Source: JAFMJV01 sp034436555
Lineage (GTDB): Bacteria > Chloroflexota > Limnocylindria > Limnocylindrales > CSP1-4
Direction: 5' to 3'
DNA length: 64,000 nt
Assembly: GCA_034436555.1 (NCBI GenBank)
Contig: DAOTUU010000039.1
Coordinates: 1 to 64,000 of the forward strand
The notes under the pieces were generated by a model, which was given only the letters and a program-made list of their open reading frames with translations, searched no databases and was not told where the DNA came from. Below are positions 15,649-24,119 of the stretch, piece by piece (the stretch's first letter is position 1; every line of letters begins with the position of its first letter). The translations under genes and the position numbers were made by a program.

Positions 15649-18066
15649 ATGGCCGTGGACACGATCGGCACCCCCCTCAAGCGCAAGGAGGACCCGCGGT
15701 TCATCACCGGGTCCGGCAGCTATCTCGATGACGTCAAGCTGACGAACCTGGCCCACGCCGCGATCCTGCGCAGCCCGTACGCCCATGCGCGGATCCGAGG
15801 CATCGACACGAGCGCCGCGACGGCCCTGCCGGGCGTCCTCGCGGTCATCACCGGCCAGGACCTCAAAGACCTGCCCGCGCTGCCGTGTGCCTGGCCCGCG
15901 GGCGGTGCCAGCGGTGGCGGCGGTCGCTACACGAACAACCTGGCCACGCCGCGTCTGCTCGCCCTCGATGACGTCAAGTGGGCGGGCGAGGGCGTCGCGA
16001 TGGTCGTCGCCGAGACCGTGGAGCAGGCCCAGGACGCGCTCGATGCGATCGAGGTGGACTGGGACCCGCTGCCCGCCGTGGTGGACGCCTGGGAGGCGGT
16101 CCAAGAGGGCGCGCCGCAGCTCCACGAAAATGCGCCGAACAACGTGGCCTGCACCTGGTTCACGGGCGACAAGGACGGCACCGCCGCCGCCATCGACGCC
16201 GCGTCGGTCGTGGTCCGCCAGCGCATCGTCAACCAGCGGCTCATCCCCACGCCCATGGAGGTCCGGGGCGCCATCGGGCGATACGAGCCGGGCACGGACG
16301 AGTACACGGTCTGGCTGAGCTCCCAGACGCCCCACATCATGCGGCTGCTCATCACCGCGTTCGTGCTGGGCATCCCGGAGCACACGGTGCGCGTCATCAG
16401 CCCCGACGTGGGCGGCGCGTTCGGGTCCAAGATCTTCCTGTATACCGAGTGGGTGCTGGTGATGCTCGCCAGCAAGCGCCTCGGCGGACGCCCCGTGAAG
16501 TGGGTCGAGAGCCGGCGCGAGAACTTCGTGGGGACCACGCACGGCCGCGATCACGTCACCGACATCGAGGTCGCGGGTGACCGGGACGGCACCGTCACGG
16601 GCCTGCGCGTGACCACCTGGGCGAACCTGGGCGGTCGTCTCTCCACGATCGCCCCAGGCATCCCCACGACCCTCTACGGGCGCGTGCTATCGGGGCCGTA
16701 CGCCATCCCCAACGTCTGGTGCGAGGTCACCGGCGTGTACACCAACACCACGTTCGTGGATGCGTACCGGGGCGCCGGTCGGCCGGAGGCCACGTACGTC
16801 CTGGAGCGGGCGATGGACCTGTTCGCGGCGCAGATCGGCATGGACCGAGCCGAGGTGCGCCGGCGGAACTTCATCGCGTCGGACCAGTTCCCCCACCGCA
16901 ACCCGAGCGGGCTGTACCGCTCCTGGAACGGCCAGGAGCTGGAGATCGACTCGGGGGACTACCAGCCCGCGCTGGACCGGGCGCTCGAGATGGCCGGTTA
17001 CGCCGACCTGGCTGCCCGGAAGGCGGAGGCTCGCGCGCGCGGCAGGCTGCTGGGTCTGGGCATCTCCAGCTACATCGAGGTGTGCGGCGTGGCGCCGTCC
17101 AAGTGGATCGGTGCCGTGGGTGAGGGCTGGGGTGCCGCGATGTGGGAGTCGGCCAACATCCGGGTCCACCTCACGGGCAAGGTCGTGGTCACCACGGGTT
17201 CCCAGAACCATGGCCAGGGCCACGAGACGACGATGGCCCAGGTGGCCGCGTCCGCGCTGGGCGTGAGCGTGGACGACGTGATCGTGAAGCACTCCGACAC
17301 CCTGGGCGCGCCGTTCGGCTACGGATCGTACGGGTCGCGCTCGGGTGCCGTGGGCGCCACGGCCGTGGTGAAGGCGGCGGACAAGATCAGGGAGAAGGCG
17401 CGGCGCGTCGCGGCGCACCTCCTGGAGGCGTCCGTCGACGACATCGAGGTGGACGGCGAGCGCTACTTCGTGAAGGGCTCGCCCGATCGAGCCAAGACCA
17501 TCGGCGAGATCGCCTTCGCCACCGATCTGGGCTTCGACCTGCCGCCGGGCGAGGAGCCGTTCCTGGACGAGACCGCCTACTACGACGTGCCCAACTGCAC
17601 CTGGCCCTTCGGCACGCACGTCGCGATCGTGGAGGTGGATCCTGACACCGGCCATGTGGACCTGGTGCGCTACGTGGCGGTGGACGACGTGGGTCGCAAG
17701 ATCAACCCGCTCATCGTGGACGGCCAGATCCACGGCGGCATCGCCCAGGGCGTGGGCCAGGCGCTGTGGGAGGGCGCGGTGTATGACGCCCGCGGCCAGC
17801 TGCTGTCGGGCTCCCTGCTGGACTACGCCCTGCCGCGCGCGTCGTGGCTGCCGGGCTTCGAGCTCGACGAGACCGTGACGCCGTCTCCGGTCAACCCGCT
17901 GGGCATCAAGGGCGTCGGGGAGGCGGGCTGCATCGCCAGCACGCCCGCGGCCGTGAACGCGGTGCTCGATGCCCTGGCTCCGCTGGGCGTCCGCCATCTC
18001 GACATGCCCCTGACCTCGCAGACCGTGTGGCGCGCCATCGCAGGCGCGGAGGTGACCCCCGCATGA
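15649..18066 (+). CDS. coxL: CODH/xanthine-oxidase-family large subunit, form II type
   Basis: 805 residues, full length for the family. Binds molybdopterin cytosine dinucleotide and carries the active site. N-terminal aldehyde oxidase a/b domain (RKEDPRFITGSGSYLDDV), then the Mo-binding domains with GGAFGSKI, GSQNHGQGHETT and the catalytic base in GIKGVGEAGCI near the C-terminus. The active-site loop reads DAYRGAGRPEA. True (form I) CO dehydrogenases carry a Cys-bearing AYxCSFR loop, so this is a form II enzyme lacking the Cys that bridges Cu. CO oxidation is therefore unproven; aldehyde or heteroaromatic hydroxylation is equally likely. ATGA overlap with coxM. Confidence 0.92.
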   Translation: MAVDTIGTPLKRKEDPRFITGSGSYLDDVKLTNLAHAAILRSPYAHARIRGIDTSAATALPGVLAVITGQDLKDLPALPCAWPAGGASGGGGRYTNNLATPRLLALDDVKWAGEGVAMVVAETVEQAQDALDAIEVDWDPLPAVVDAWEAVQEGAPQLHENAPNNVACTWFTGDKDGTAAAIDAASVVVRQRIVNQRLIPTPMEVRGAIGRYEPGTDEYTVWLSSQTPHIMRLLITAFVLGIPEHTVRVISPDVGGAFGSKIFLYTEWVLVMLASKRLGGRPVKWVESRRENFVGTTHGRDHVTDIEVAGDRDGTVTGLRVTTWANLGGRLSTIAPGIPTTLYGRVLSGPYAIPNVWCEVTGVYTNTTFVDAYRGAGRPEATYVLERAMDLFAAQIGMDRAEVRRRNFIASDQFPHRNPSGLYRSWNGQELEIDSGDYQPALDRALEMAGYADLAARKAEARARGRLLGLGISSYIEVCGVAPSKWIGAVGEGWGAAMWESANIRVHLTGKVVVTTGSQNHGQGHETTMAQVAASALGVSVDDVIVKHSDTLGAPFGYGSYGSRSGAVGATAVVKAADKIREKARRVAAHLLEASVDDIEVDGERYFVKGSPDRAKTIGEIAFATDLGFDLPPGEEPFLDETAYYDVPNCTWPFGTHVAIVEVDPDTGHVDLVRYVAVDDVGRKINPLIVDGQIHGGIAQGVGQALWEGAVYDARGQLLSGSLLDYALPRASWLPGFELDETVTPSPVNPLGIKGVGEAGCIASTPAAVNAVLDALAPLGVRHLDMPLTSQTVWRAIAGAEVTPA

Positions 18067-18932
18067 TCCCGGCCCAGTTCGCGTACACCCGGCCCTCGTC
18101 GATCGAGGAGGCGCTCCGGATCCTGGCCCGGCAGGAGCCGGGCACCAAGGTCATCAGCGGCGGCATGAGCGTGCTGCCGCTGCTCAAGCTCCGGCTCGCG
18201 GAGGTGGACACGCTGGTCGACATCGGCCGGCTGCCCGAGCTCCACGGCATCCGCGAGGGCGCCGACGGCGGCGTGGTCATCGGCTCCGCGGTGACCTACC
18301 GGGAGGTGCTCGAGTCCGCGCTGGTGGCGCAGCGCGCGCCGCTGCTGACGGAGGTGGTCCGCGACATCGGCGACGTCCAGGTGCGCAATCGCGGCACGCT
18401 GGGCGGCTCGCTCGCCCACGCGGATCCTGCCTCGGACATCCCGGCGGCAGCGCTCGCGCTCGATGCCAAGCTGGCCCTCCGCTCGGTCGAGGGGCAGCGG
18501 GCCGGCCCGGTCGACGGCTTCTTCCTGGGCGCGTTCGACACCGCCATCAAGCCCACCGAGCTCGTCGTCGAGATCCGCATCCCGCCCCAGCCCGCCGGTT
18601 CCGGGGCCGCGTACCGACAGTTGACGCAGCCCGCGTCCGGGTACTCCATGGTCGGCGTCGCCGCCGTCGTGGGGTGGAGCGCCGGGGCCGTGTCCCACGC
18701 GCGCGTCGCGATCACGGGCGTGGGGGAGGTGGCGTACCGTGCGAAGGCCGTGGAGGCGGCGCTGCTCGGGTCCGACGCATCCGCGGCGGCGATCGCCGCC
18801 GCGGCCGCCCACGCGATCGACGGCCAGCAGGTGAACAGCGACATCCACGCCGACGCCGACTACCGCGGCGCGATGGCGGTGGTGTTCACGCGCAGGGCCA
18901 TCGAGGCGGCCCTGGAGCGCGCCGCGGGGTGA
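18063..18932 (+). CDS. coxM: CODH-like medium subunit, FAD-binding
   Basis: 289 residues from ATG 18063 (ATGA overlap with coxL). The flavoprotein subunit transfers electrons from the Fe-S clusters to the external acceptor. FAD contacts: SGGMSVLPLLKLR (about residues 32-44) and TLGGSLAHADPASD (about 110-123), both characteristic of the CODH/xanthine dehydrogenase FAD subunit. The C-terminal CO_deh_flav_C domain follows (about 175-285). Third gene of the structural set; the MoeA-like gene follows after 37 bp. Confidence 0.93.
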   Translation: MIPAQFAYTRPSSIEEALRILARQEPGTKVISGGMSVLPLLKLRLAEVDTLVDIGRLPELHGIREGADGGVVIGSAVTYREVLESALVAQRAPLLTEVVRDIGDVQVRNRGTLGGSLAHADPASDIPAAALALDAKLALRSVEGQRAGPVDGFFLGAFDTAIKPTELVVEIRIPPQPAGSGAAYRQLTQPASGYSMVGVAAVVGWSAGAVSHARVAITGVGEVAYRAKAVEAALLGSDASAAAIAAAAAHAIDGQQVNSDIHADADYRGAMAVVFTRRAIEAALERAAG

Positions 18933-18969
18933 GGAGGGCTTCGCCGGCGACACCCACCGGCGACCAGCG

Positions 18970-20049
18970 ATGAGATCGGTCCGCATCCGGCCGGGGATGG
19001 CGCTCGACGCATCCCTGGCCGGTTCGGTGCTCACGCGCGACCTGCGGGTGGGCGAGGACGCGTGGTCCAAGGGCCGGCGCCTCACCTCGGATGACCTCCG
19101 GCGCCTGGAGAGCGATGGGGTGGCGGCACGCGGCGCCTGGGCCGGGGTCGGTCGGGATCCGGGCGCGATCACGCTGCTCGTGCCGGGGCCGGACGACGTC
19201 CACGAGGACGACGCCGCGCGACGACTCGCGGCGCTCGTCGCCGGCCCCGGGGTGGACCTGCGGGGCCCCACGGAGAGCCGCGTCGACCTCATCGCCCGGC
19301 ACGACGGCGTGCTGCGCGTGCGTGTCGCCCGGATGGAGCGCCTCGACGCCATCGACGGGCTGTCGGTCTTCAGCGCCCTCGATGGTCGGGTGGTCCCCGC
19401 GGGCGCCCTCGTCGGATCGGCCAAGACGGGGCCCCACCTCGTCGATCGTCGCGTCCTGGAGCGTGCGGAGGCGCTCCTGGCTGGGCGGCGCCACCCGGTC
19501 ATCGACGTGCGGCCGTTCCGGGATGCGCGCATCGGGGCGCTCGTGCGGGAGTCGCTGCCGGACGCCGGGCGGCGCCGGTTCGAGGACGGCCTTCGGTCGC
19601 GCGTCGCGGCCCTGGGGTCGCAGCTGTCGCGGGTGGCGTATGTGCCGGACGACGCCCGCGAGGTGGAGGCGGGCCTCCGGACGATGACCAGCGGGTCTGC
19701 GCGGGTGGACGTCCTGCTGACCGCGGGCGCCGGTTCCACGGACCCGGAGGATCCGGTGTTCCGGGCGCTGGGATCGGTCGGCGGGCGCGTGGTGAGCCAC
19801 GGCGTGCCGGCACATCCGGGCTCCATGCTCATCCTCGCCCGGGTCGCTCGGACCACGCTCATCGGGCTGCCCACGTGCGGCGCCTATTCCAAGGCGACCG
19901 CGGTGGACCTGCTGCTGCCCTGGCTGCTCTCCGGGGAGCCGCCGACGCGCGCGACGGTCGCGCGACTGGCGCACGGCGGCATCCTCGATCGCGACCAGCG
20001 GTTCCGATTCCCGGCGTACGCCCAGAAGCTCGACGCGCCGGAGGGGTAG
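18970..20049 (+). CDS. MoeA/MogA-like molybdopterin-binding protein
   Basis: 359 residues. The C-terminal half (about 180-340) is a MoCF_biosynth fold: VAYVPDDAREVEAGLRTM, then LLTAGAGSTDPEDPVFRAL, equivalent to the TGGxSxGxxD pocket that binds molybdopterin, and HGVPAHPGSMLILAR, equivalent to the GxPxxPG substrate segment. The N-terminal half resembles the MoeA lead domain but is shorter than in full MoeA (about 400 residues). Sitting just after coxSLM, it likely helps prepare or insert the Mo cofactor. The reading frame stops at 20049, but a further 19 sensible codons follow in frame; see the next entry. Confidence 0.8.
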   Translation: MRSVRIRPGMALDASLAGSVLTRDLRVGEDAWSKGRRLTSDDLRRLESDGVAARGAWAGVGRDPGAITLLVPGPDDVHEDDAARRLAALVAGPGVDLRGPTESRVDLIARHDGVLRVRVARMERLDAIDGLSVFSALDGRVVPAGALVGSAKTGPHLVDRRVLERAEALLAGRRHPVIDVRPFRDARIGALVRESLPDAGRRRFEDGLRSRVAALGSQLSRVAYVPDDAREVEAGLRTMTSGSARVDVLLTAGAGSTDPEDPVFRALGSVGGRVVSHGVPAHPGSMLILARVARTTLIGLPTCGAYSKATAVDLLLPWLLSGEPPTRATVARLAHGGILDRDQRFRFPAYAQKLDAPEG

Positions 20050-20109
20050 GGCAACGAGTTCCCGTCGTACAACATCTGCACGACGAACAACACGTCGGAC
20101 AACTGCTAG
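20050..20109 (+). pseudogene. In-frame coding-like remnant after the MoeA-like stop
   Basis: Immediately after TAG (20047-20049), the same frame continues for 19 codons rich in Asn, Thr, Ser and two Cys (GNEFPSYNICTTNNTSDNC) before a second TAG. The composition is unlike the Arg/Ala/Gly noise typical of noncoding DNA here, and the bases are less GC-rich than the neighbours. It may be the 3' end of a lost gene whose 5' part was deleted at this junction. Readthrough is possible but less likely. Confidence 0.3.
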
Positions 20110-20186
20110 CCGACAGGCTCCCACGCAAGGCTGGGCTGGCGATGTGCCGGCCCAGCCATTCCATCCGGAAAGGGAACGGGTCGACG

Positions 20187-20732
20187 ATGAACCGGACAGT
20201 CAGGATCATGCTCGCGCCGTTGCTCCTCGTGGTCACGATGGGCACCTCGGCGACCACCACCACCGCCGCTCCTCCGGCCGCGGTGGTGGCGGATGCCGGC
20301 GGTGGGACGTTCGATTGCGATACCGAGGGCCCGGAGTGGCCGACCAAGGTCGCCGTCCGTGGTGCCACCGTCCTGGGCCGCGTGATCAGCGTCCATGAGA
20401 TCAGCGCCAAGTTCCGGACCTACCGCCTGAAGGTGCTCAAGGCCTTCAACGGTGACTTCGGCGCGGAGGTCCGTGTTGCGATCCAGTGCGCGACCACCAA
20501 GCTCAAGATCGGCAAGCGTTACCTTTTCAGCAGCGGGCAGTTCTCGAAGACTGAAGACAGGATCATTCGGCTCGCCTACTTCGAGGACTATGGTGTGGGC
20601 TGGCGCGCGCGCGGGGACGACTCGGTCAAGCTGCTGACCTACGGGTACTCGACCGGTGCCTCGACCGCTCCCCAGTGGCTTCGTGCCCCTGACACGATCA
20701 AGCAGGCGGTCAAGGCGATCTACCCGAACTGA
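20187..20732 (+). CDS. Secreted NTR/TIMP-like domain protein
   Basis: 181 residues from ATG 20187, with AAGGGA at 20170. The signal peptide is ILMAPLLL-like (about residues 7-30, with a Thr/Ala-rich end). The mature part follows the pattern of bacterial netrin/TIMP-like OB-fold proteins: a leading Cys (FDCDTE), GRVISVHEISAKFRTYRLKV, a KAFNGDFGAEVRVAIQC segment and LKIGKRYLFSSG. This family match is by pattern only. These proteins are usually cell-surface or secreted and of unknown role. GC is lower than in the cox genes beside it, and it opens the accessory stretch. Confidence 0.65.
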   Translation: MNRTVRIMLAPLLLVVTMGTSATTTTAAPPAAVVADAGGGTFDCDTEGPEWPTKVAVRGATVLGRVISVHEISAKFRTYRLKVLKAFNGDFGAEVRVAIQCATTKLKIGKRYLFSSGQFSKTEDRIIRLAYFEDYGVGWRARGDDSVKLLTYGYSTGASTAPQWLRAPDTIKQAVKAIYPN

Positions 20733-20913
20733 CCGCCTCAGCATCGTGCTGGGCTGGGGCCAGCGCGGGACCATGCCGATCGGCGTAGTACCGTCGATCA
20801 GCGGCTGGCGACACAACCCGACGACACGGTGCCAACAGGCCCCGTCGGCTGGGAACCCCAGGACAGGAGGGCCCGGAGGGGTCCGGGGCCGAGGGTCCTC
20901 GAGCTTCCGCCCC

Positions 20914-21299
20914 ATCCATTTCCCGTGACGGCCGCTGGCGTTGGCGCTCGGGATGATGCCCTCATCCGCCGTGTCGTGGGTGGTGGTGGGGATCTCGGTG
21001 CCGTAGGTGTTGCCCCCCGTACCAGACCCATTCCACGGAGTCCGGGTCGACGGTGTCCACCGGGGCCCGGTGACGACACCGGTCGCCCCGGGCACCGCAT
21101 GGCGCTCCATGTGGGCCTGGAACCGCTCGCTCACGTCGCGAATTGCCGCTTGCGCCGCCTCTCCGGGCATGTCCCACGGCACGCGGCGGTGGCTGTCGAT
21201 CTCGAGGTCCCGTCGATCCCGCAGGTACGCCAGGATGCGCGCTTGGATCGCCGCCCGGTCCTCGTCGGTCAAGCCACCGGGCATCGCCAGAGCTCCCAT
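20914..21299 (-). pseudogene. Probable degraded gene on the minus strand
   Basis: From ATG 21299 the minus strand reads about 70 residues of well-behaved protein (GGLTDEDRAAIQARILAYLR, then RVPWDMPGEAAQAAIRDVSERFQAHMERH). The frame then turns to Thr/Gly/Pro sequence and runs on antisense to the gene at 20187 without a natural stop. A short stretch in another frame (DTVDPDSVEWVWYGG) also looks coding, suggesting frameshift damage near 21040. No family recognised. The end given is approximate. Confidence 0.35.
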
Positions 21300-21737
21300 C
21301 CATGTGCTTTCATGGAGCCCATCCTATCCACCACCTACCACCGCCGTGGCTGTCAACGTGGCTGTCAGAAGGGGGTTGCAGCCCTAGAAAGCGGACACAT
21401 GCACGCGAAACGTGGTGAGCCGGCTGGGATTCGAACCCAGGACACGAGGATCAAAGTCTGTCGGGGCGCCGTCCATGGCGGCTTTCCTCGGCACATTGCC
21501 TAGCTTCTGGTTTCGGGATCCGTCCATGGCGTGGATGGAGTGCTATCGGGTGCCACCGCCGCCGTGGCTGGCGGTCGGTCTGTCGGGACGCCTTCAAGGA
21601 GAGCAGGGCCGAAGAGAGCAGCCCATCCGACGGAAGGACGGCGTCCCACGCGGCTGGCCGTCCGGGCGACCCGAGTACCCACCGTCGTGCTCAACCCATT
21701 GTCGGGCCATCCAGAACGCGACCTTCGTCTGGACCTG
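21300..21737. other. Noncoding stretch holding the tRNA remnant
   Basis: Between the degraded minus-strand gene and the lipoprotein gene. Contains a direct repeat of TGGCTGTCAACG/TGGCTGTCAGAA (about 21347-21371), the tRNA 3' half at 21413-21456, and otherwise sequence without a sensible reading frame. Confidence 0.5.
21413..21456 (-). other. 3' half of a tRNA-Gln(TTG) gene: attachment-site remnant
   Basis: On the minus strand: anticodon loop CTTTGAT (anticodon TTG), 3' anticodon-stem strand CCTCG, a 4-nt variable region, a perfect T arm (CTGGG, loop TTCGAAT, CCCAG), acceptor strand CCGGCTC, discriminator A and encoded CCA. The 5' half is absent: the sequence before the loop cannot pair with CCTCG and no D arm follows. 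A break exactly at the anticodon loop is the usual crossover point of tyrosine-recombinase elements, so this is probably the displaced end of an integrated element rather than a working tRNA. Confidence 0.65.
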
Positions 21738-22217
21738 TCAGCCACTGACGAACAAGACAAGGCGATCCTGAGCACCGAGCGACTCAATGGTCGCGAAGAC
21801 CGCCCCGAGCTGTTCCTGCGCCGACTGACCGACCTTGTCAGTCACCCAGGCCCGGACCTCGTCGGTAGGCGGTCCGAGGTGAATCGAGGCGAGTCCATCA
21901 AAGAACGCTGTCGTCCGCGATGGATCCCGTCTCGTTCCGGACTGGTCGATCTGACCCATCACGTTCTTGAGACCAGACGCGTTGGCGTCGAGAACCACGT
22001 CATAGACCACGCCGTCGCGCTCACGGTGACAGGACCATTGACCGTATCCGCTCTGGTCGCTCTTGGGACCTGTGCATGCGAACCCATCCGACGCGAGTGG
22101 CCCTAGCGCGGCTCGCACCGGCTCGGGAGCACCGCCCAAGACACCCCCGCAGCCGGTCACGGTAAGCAACAGGACTGGTAGCGCGAACAGGCGGGTTAAC
22201 CATTGAGGTCTGGTCAA
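21738..22217 (-). CDS. Lipoprotein, unknown function
   Basis: 159 residues. Signal peptide with lipobox (LLLTVTGC, Cys23), so it is exported and lipid-anchored. The mature part carries Cys pairs (FACTG, QWSCHRERDG) and an alpha/beta pattern (VYDVVLDANASGLKNVMGQ) with Asp/Gln-rich helices. No family recognised. It lies 62 bp downstream of the Amidase_6 gene pair in the same direction and may belong to that transcript. Base composition is visibly less GC-rich than in the flanking cox genes. Confidence 0.75.
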   Translation of the reverse strand: MTRPQWLTRLFALPVLLLTVTGCGGVLGGAPEPVRAALGPLASDGFACTGPKSDQSGYGQWSCHRERDGVVYDVVLDANASGLKNVMGQIDQSGTRRDPSRTTAFFDGLASIHLGPPTDEVRAWVTDKVGQSAQEQLGAVFATIESLGAQDRLVLFVSG

Positions 22218-22279
22218 TGATCGACGCTCCTCATGCTTCGTGGTGCCGCCGTTCGACCGCTGCGCCCGAACTTAGCGGG

Positions 22280-22867
22280 TCAGGTCTGGCCGCCGGGGAC
22301 CGGGTGCAAGTCGAGCGTCTCCACCTGCCATCGGCCGTCCTGCTTGACCAGGTCCGCCTCGAACTCGTCCCAGCCACTGGGCCTGCCAGAGCGCGGTCCC
22401 TCTATGTCCTGGACGATGATCCACTTGACCCAGGTGTGCGCACGTCCAACGGCGTGGGCCTTGTCACCATCGACCTTGACACTCTCGAACGCGATGTCGT
22501 CCACGCCGCCCTCGGTGACGAGGACGTGCTCGCCATCGCTGTCGCGGTCGATCGCGAGGTCGAGCACGTTTCGCCAGCGCATGAGGGCCCTGCCGGTCAT
22601 GTGGGCGTCGAGCTCCGACGCCAGTCGTCGGTGGATCGCACTGACGTTGGTGCGGCTGAGGAGGGCTGTGCGCGGGCGGGAACCGACGCGCACCAGCGGC
22701 TTGAAGGTTCCTCCGTCCATCACCGCGGTGATGGCGCCGCGAACCTCGGTCTTCGCGGCGGTCGCATCGGGGTTCTCGGCACCCATGCTCGCTACAGCGA
22801 TCAAGCCGAGGACAGCGGCCGCACCACCCGATAGCGTCCGACGACGCGGGATTCCGGACGCACTCAT
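22280..22867 (-). CDS. Secreted protein paired with amidase, unknown function
   Basis: 195 residues. The N-terminus RRRTLSGGAAAVLGLIAVASMG resembles a Tat or Sec signal. The mature domain (ALMRWRNVLDLAIDRDSDG, FESVKVDGDKAHAVGRAHTWVKW, WDEFEADLVKQDGRWQVETLDLHP) follows the NTF2-like layout in which a conserved strand ends D-G-x-W-x-V. Comparable domains are often found next to or fused with Amidase_6 domains in Firmicutes and Actinobacteria. Its start overlaps the amidase stop (ATGA), so the two are translated together and may act together at the wall. Confidence 0.72.
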   Translation of the reverse strand: MSASGIPRRRTLSGGAAAVLGLIAVASMGAENPDATAAKTEVRGAITAVMDGGTFKPLVRVGSRPRTALLSRTNVSAIHRRLASELDAHMTGRALMRWRNVLDLAIDRDSDGEHVLVTEGGVDDIAFESVKVDGDKAHAVGRAHTWVKWIIVQDIEGPRSGRPSGWDEFEADLVKQDGRWQVETLDLHPVPGGQT

Positions 22868-23550
22868 GAGAGGTCAACCCCGCTGTCAGCCATCTCGAAC
22901 GACCGCAGGGTCGTGGTCTGGATGTGCTGGTTCCACGTCCGAAGGGTCCAGAACGCGTGGTACCGGTTGTTGGTGTGTGCATCGACGGATTGGCCGGAGT
23001 AGCCGTCCGTGCTCGTCCCACTTCCGACCAAGATGGCCATGTGGTCGTGATGGCCGTCGCTCTGCCAGTCGAAGAGAATCACGTCGCCCTTGGTGAGTCC
23101 GCCGGGTGCCGACGTCGCCAGCGTGGTGCCCGCCACGTTGGCAACACCGCTTCCTCGGTTGTGGTCCGCCATGAACTTCCGGAACTTGTTCGCGACCGTG
23201 AACTGCAGCGACCACGCGTAGCCGTTCGGGATGGGGCTCCAGTTCATGAACCAGGTGTCGGAGTCGTCCACGTGACCCTCTTCGAAGTTCGGGTAACCGT
23301 GGTACACGAGATCGAGCCCACCCTGATTGAGCGCTCCTGAAACGAATGCGGTGCAGTCGTTGTCCATGCACGCGTAGACGCGGTAGACGCCGCAGGTCCC
23401 GCTGCCGATGCTGTGGGCGTCTGCCCAGTTCGCCGCAGTGGTCCGGCTATATGTGTACGCGACCGCGCCGATGGGGAGGGCGGACACTGCCAGCGTCGAC
23501 GCGATGAGCGCAGAACAGAAAACTCTACTTACCCGACCGACCCGAACCAT
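22864..23550 (-). CDS. Secreted Amidase_6-domain (putative peptidoglycan/peptide amidase) protein
   Basis: 228 residues from ATG 23550, with GGAGG about 10 nt upstream; the extension to 23631 is rejected as it precedes the signal peptide. Signal peptide ALIASTLAVSALPIGAVA. The mature protein matches the Amidase_6 layout (a papain-like NlpC/CHAP relative): AANWADAHSIG, the nucleophile Cys in NDCTAFVSGALNQGG, a W-rich middle (DTWFMNWSPIPNGYAWS), GGLTKGDVILFDWQSDG, and the His-bearing HHDHMAILVG. Catalytic Cys and His are both present. Expected to cleave an amide bond in wall peptides or a peptide substrate. Confidence 0.82.
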   Translation of the reverse strand: MVRVGRVSRVFCSALIASTLAVSALPIGAVAYTYSRTTAANWADAHSIGSGTCGVYRVYACMDNDCTAFVSGALNQGGLDLVYHGYPNFEEGHVDDSDTWFMNWSPIPNGYAWSLQFTVANKFRKFMADHNRGSGVANVAGTTLATSAPGGLTKGDVILFDWQSDGHHDHMAILVGSGTSTDGYSGQSVDAHTNNRYHAFWTLRTWNQHIQTTTLRSFEMADSGVDLS

Positions 23551-24119
23551 GCCCGTATGCCTCCGATAATTGAGGAGGTAACTGAGGTCCACGGAGCCTC
23601 TTGGGGACATGTCGCCATCCACCTCCGCCACCGCGCCCCGCAGCTGGGATGCGCGTCAACCTGCCGCAGGCCAGCGCCGGTGGATCAAATCGGATCGCGT
23701 GCTTCAACTCAACAGGCGAAAGCCCTCCGTGGCGGATGCGAGCCGAGAGCATACTCCGTCGGTGAGACTGTCGTGGTCCCGAGCGCCAATCCTTGCGCCG
23801 GCCGAGAGGAGCCCGTCCTATCACTTTCTTCATCCCGACGTTGACGCCCGGCCCCAGGAACCCCGGACATTTCCTCCCGTGTTGCCCGTGTTGCCCGTGT
23901 TGCCCGTGACGTCGTGCCTCCGGAGCTGCCGCGCCGCCCGCCGCCTGCCGGCAGACGCGACATGAGCAACTCGGACGACCTTCGTCTGCTGGGGAACTGG
24001 TGGGAACGCATGGAGCAACTCATCGTCGATCGCGGTGCGGGACCCCTGGTCTCAGGCGATCCGCGACTCCACCATCAAGGAGTTCGCTGTCGCGTGACGC
24101 CTCTCTGAAGCCGCTTCGC
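23551..24119. other. Intergenic DNA with 9-bp repeats
   Basis: 569 bp upstream of the amidase operon. It holds the minus-strand ribosome site GGAGG for the amidase, a 9-bp tandem repeat CCCGTGTTG in 3.5 copies at 23876-23907, and a possible broken gene at 23962-24097. The rest has no convincing reading frame. Confidence 0.5.
23962..24097 (+). pseudogene. Possible frameshifted small gene
   Basis: From ATG 23962, 25 codons read as a sensible amphipathic protein (MSNSDDLRLLGNWWERMEQL then IVDRG). The following bases make sense only in the +1 frame (VRDPWSQAIRDSTIKEFAVA) up to TGA at 24095-24097. One frameshift near 24035 would join them into about 44 residues. Unknown function; might be a remnant of the accessory element. 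A sequencing error would give the same picture. Confidence 0.25.

Noticed and set aside
13507..16554. A 1015-codon minus-strand open frame across the secreted-protein, coxS and coxL genes
   Set aside because: Antisense shadow; plus-strand genes have full conserved motifs.
20302..20317. A third SARP-type site (TGGGACGTTCG at about 20305)
   Set aside because: Only the first heptamer and spacer match; the second heptamer is absent and it lies inside the coding region of the NTR-like gene.
21413..21456. A functional tRNA-Gln gene
   Set aside because: No 5' acceptor, D arm or 5' anticodon stem can be found upstream; only the 3' half is present.
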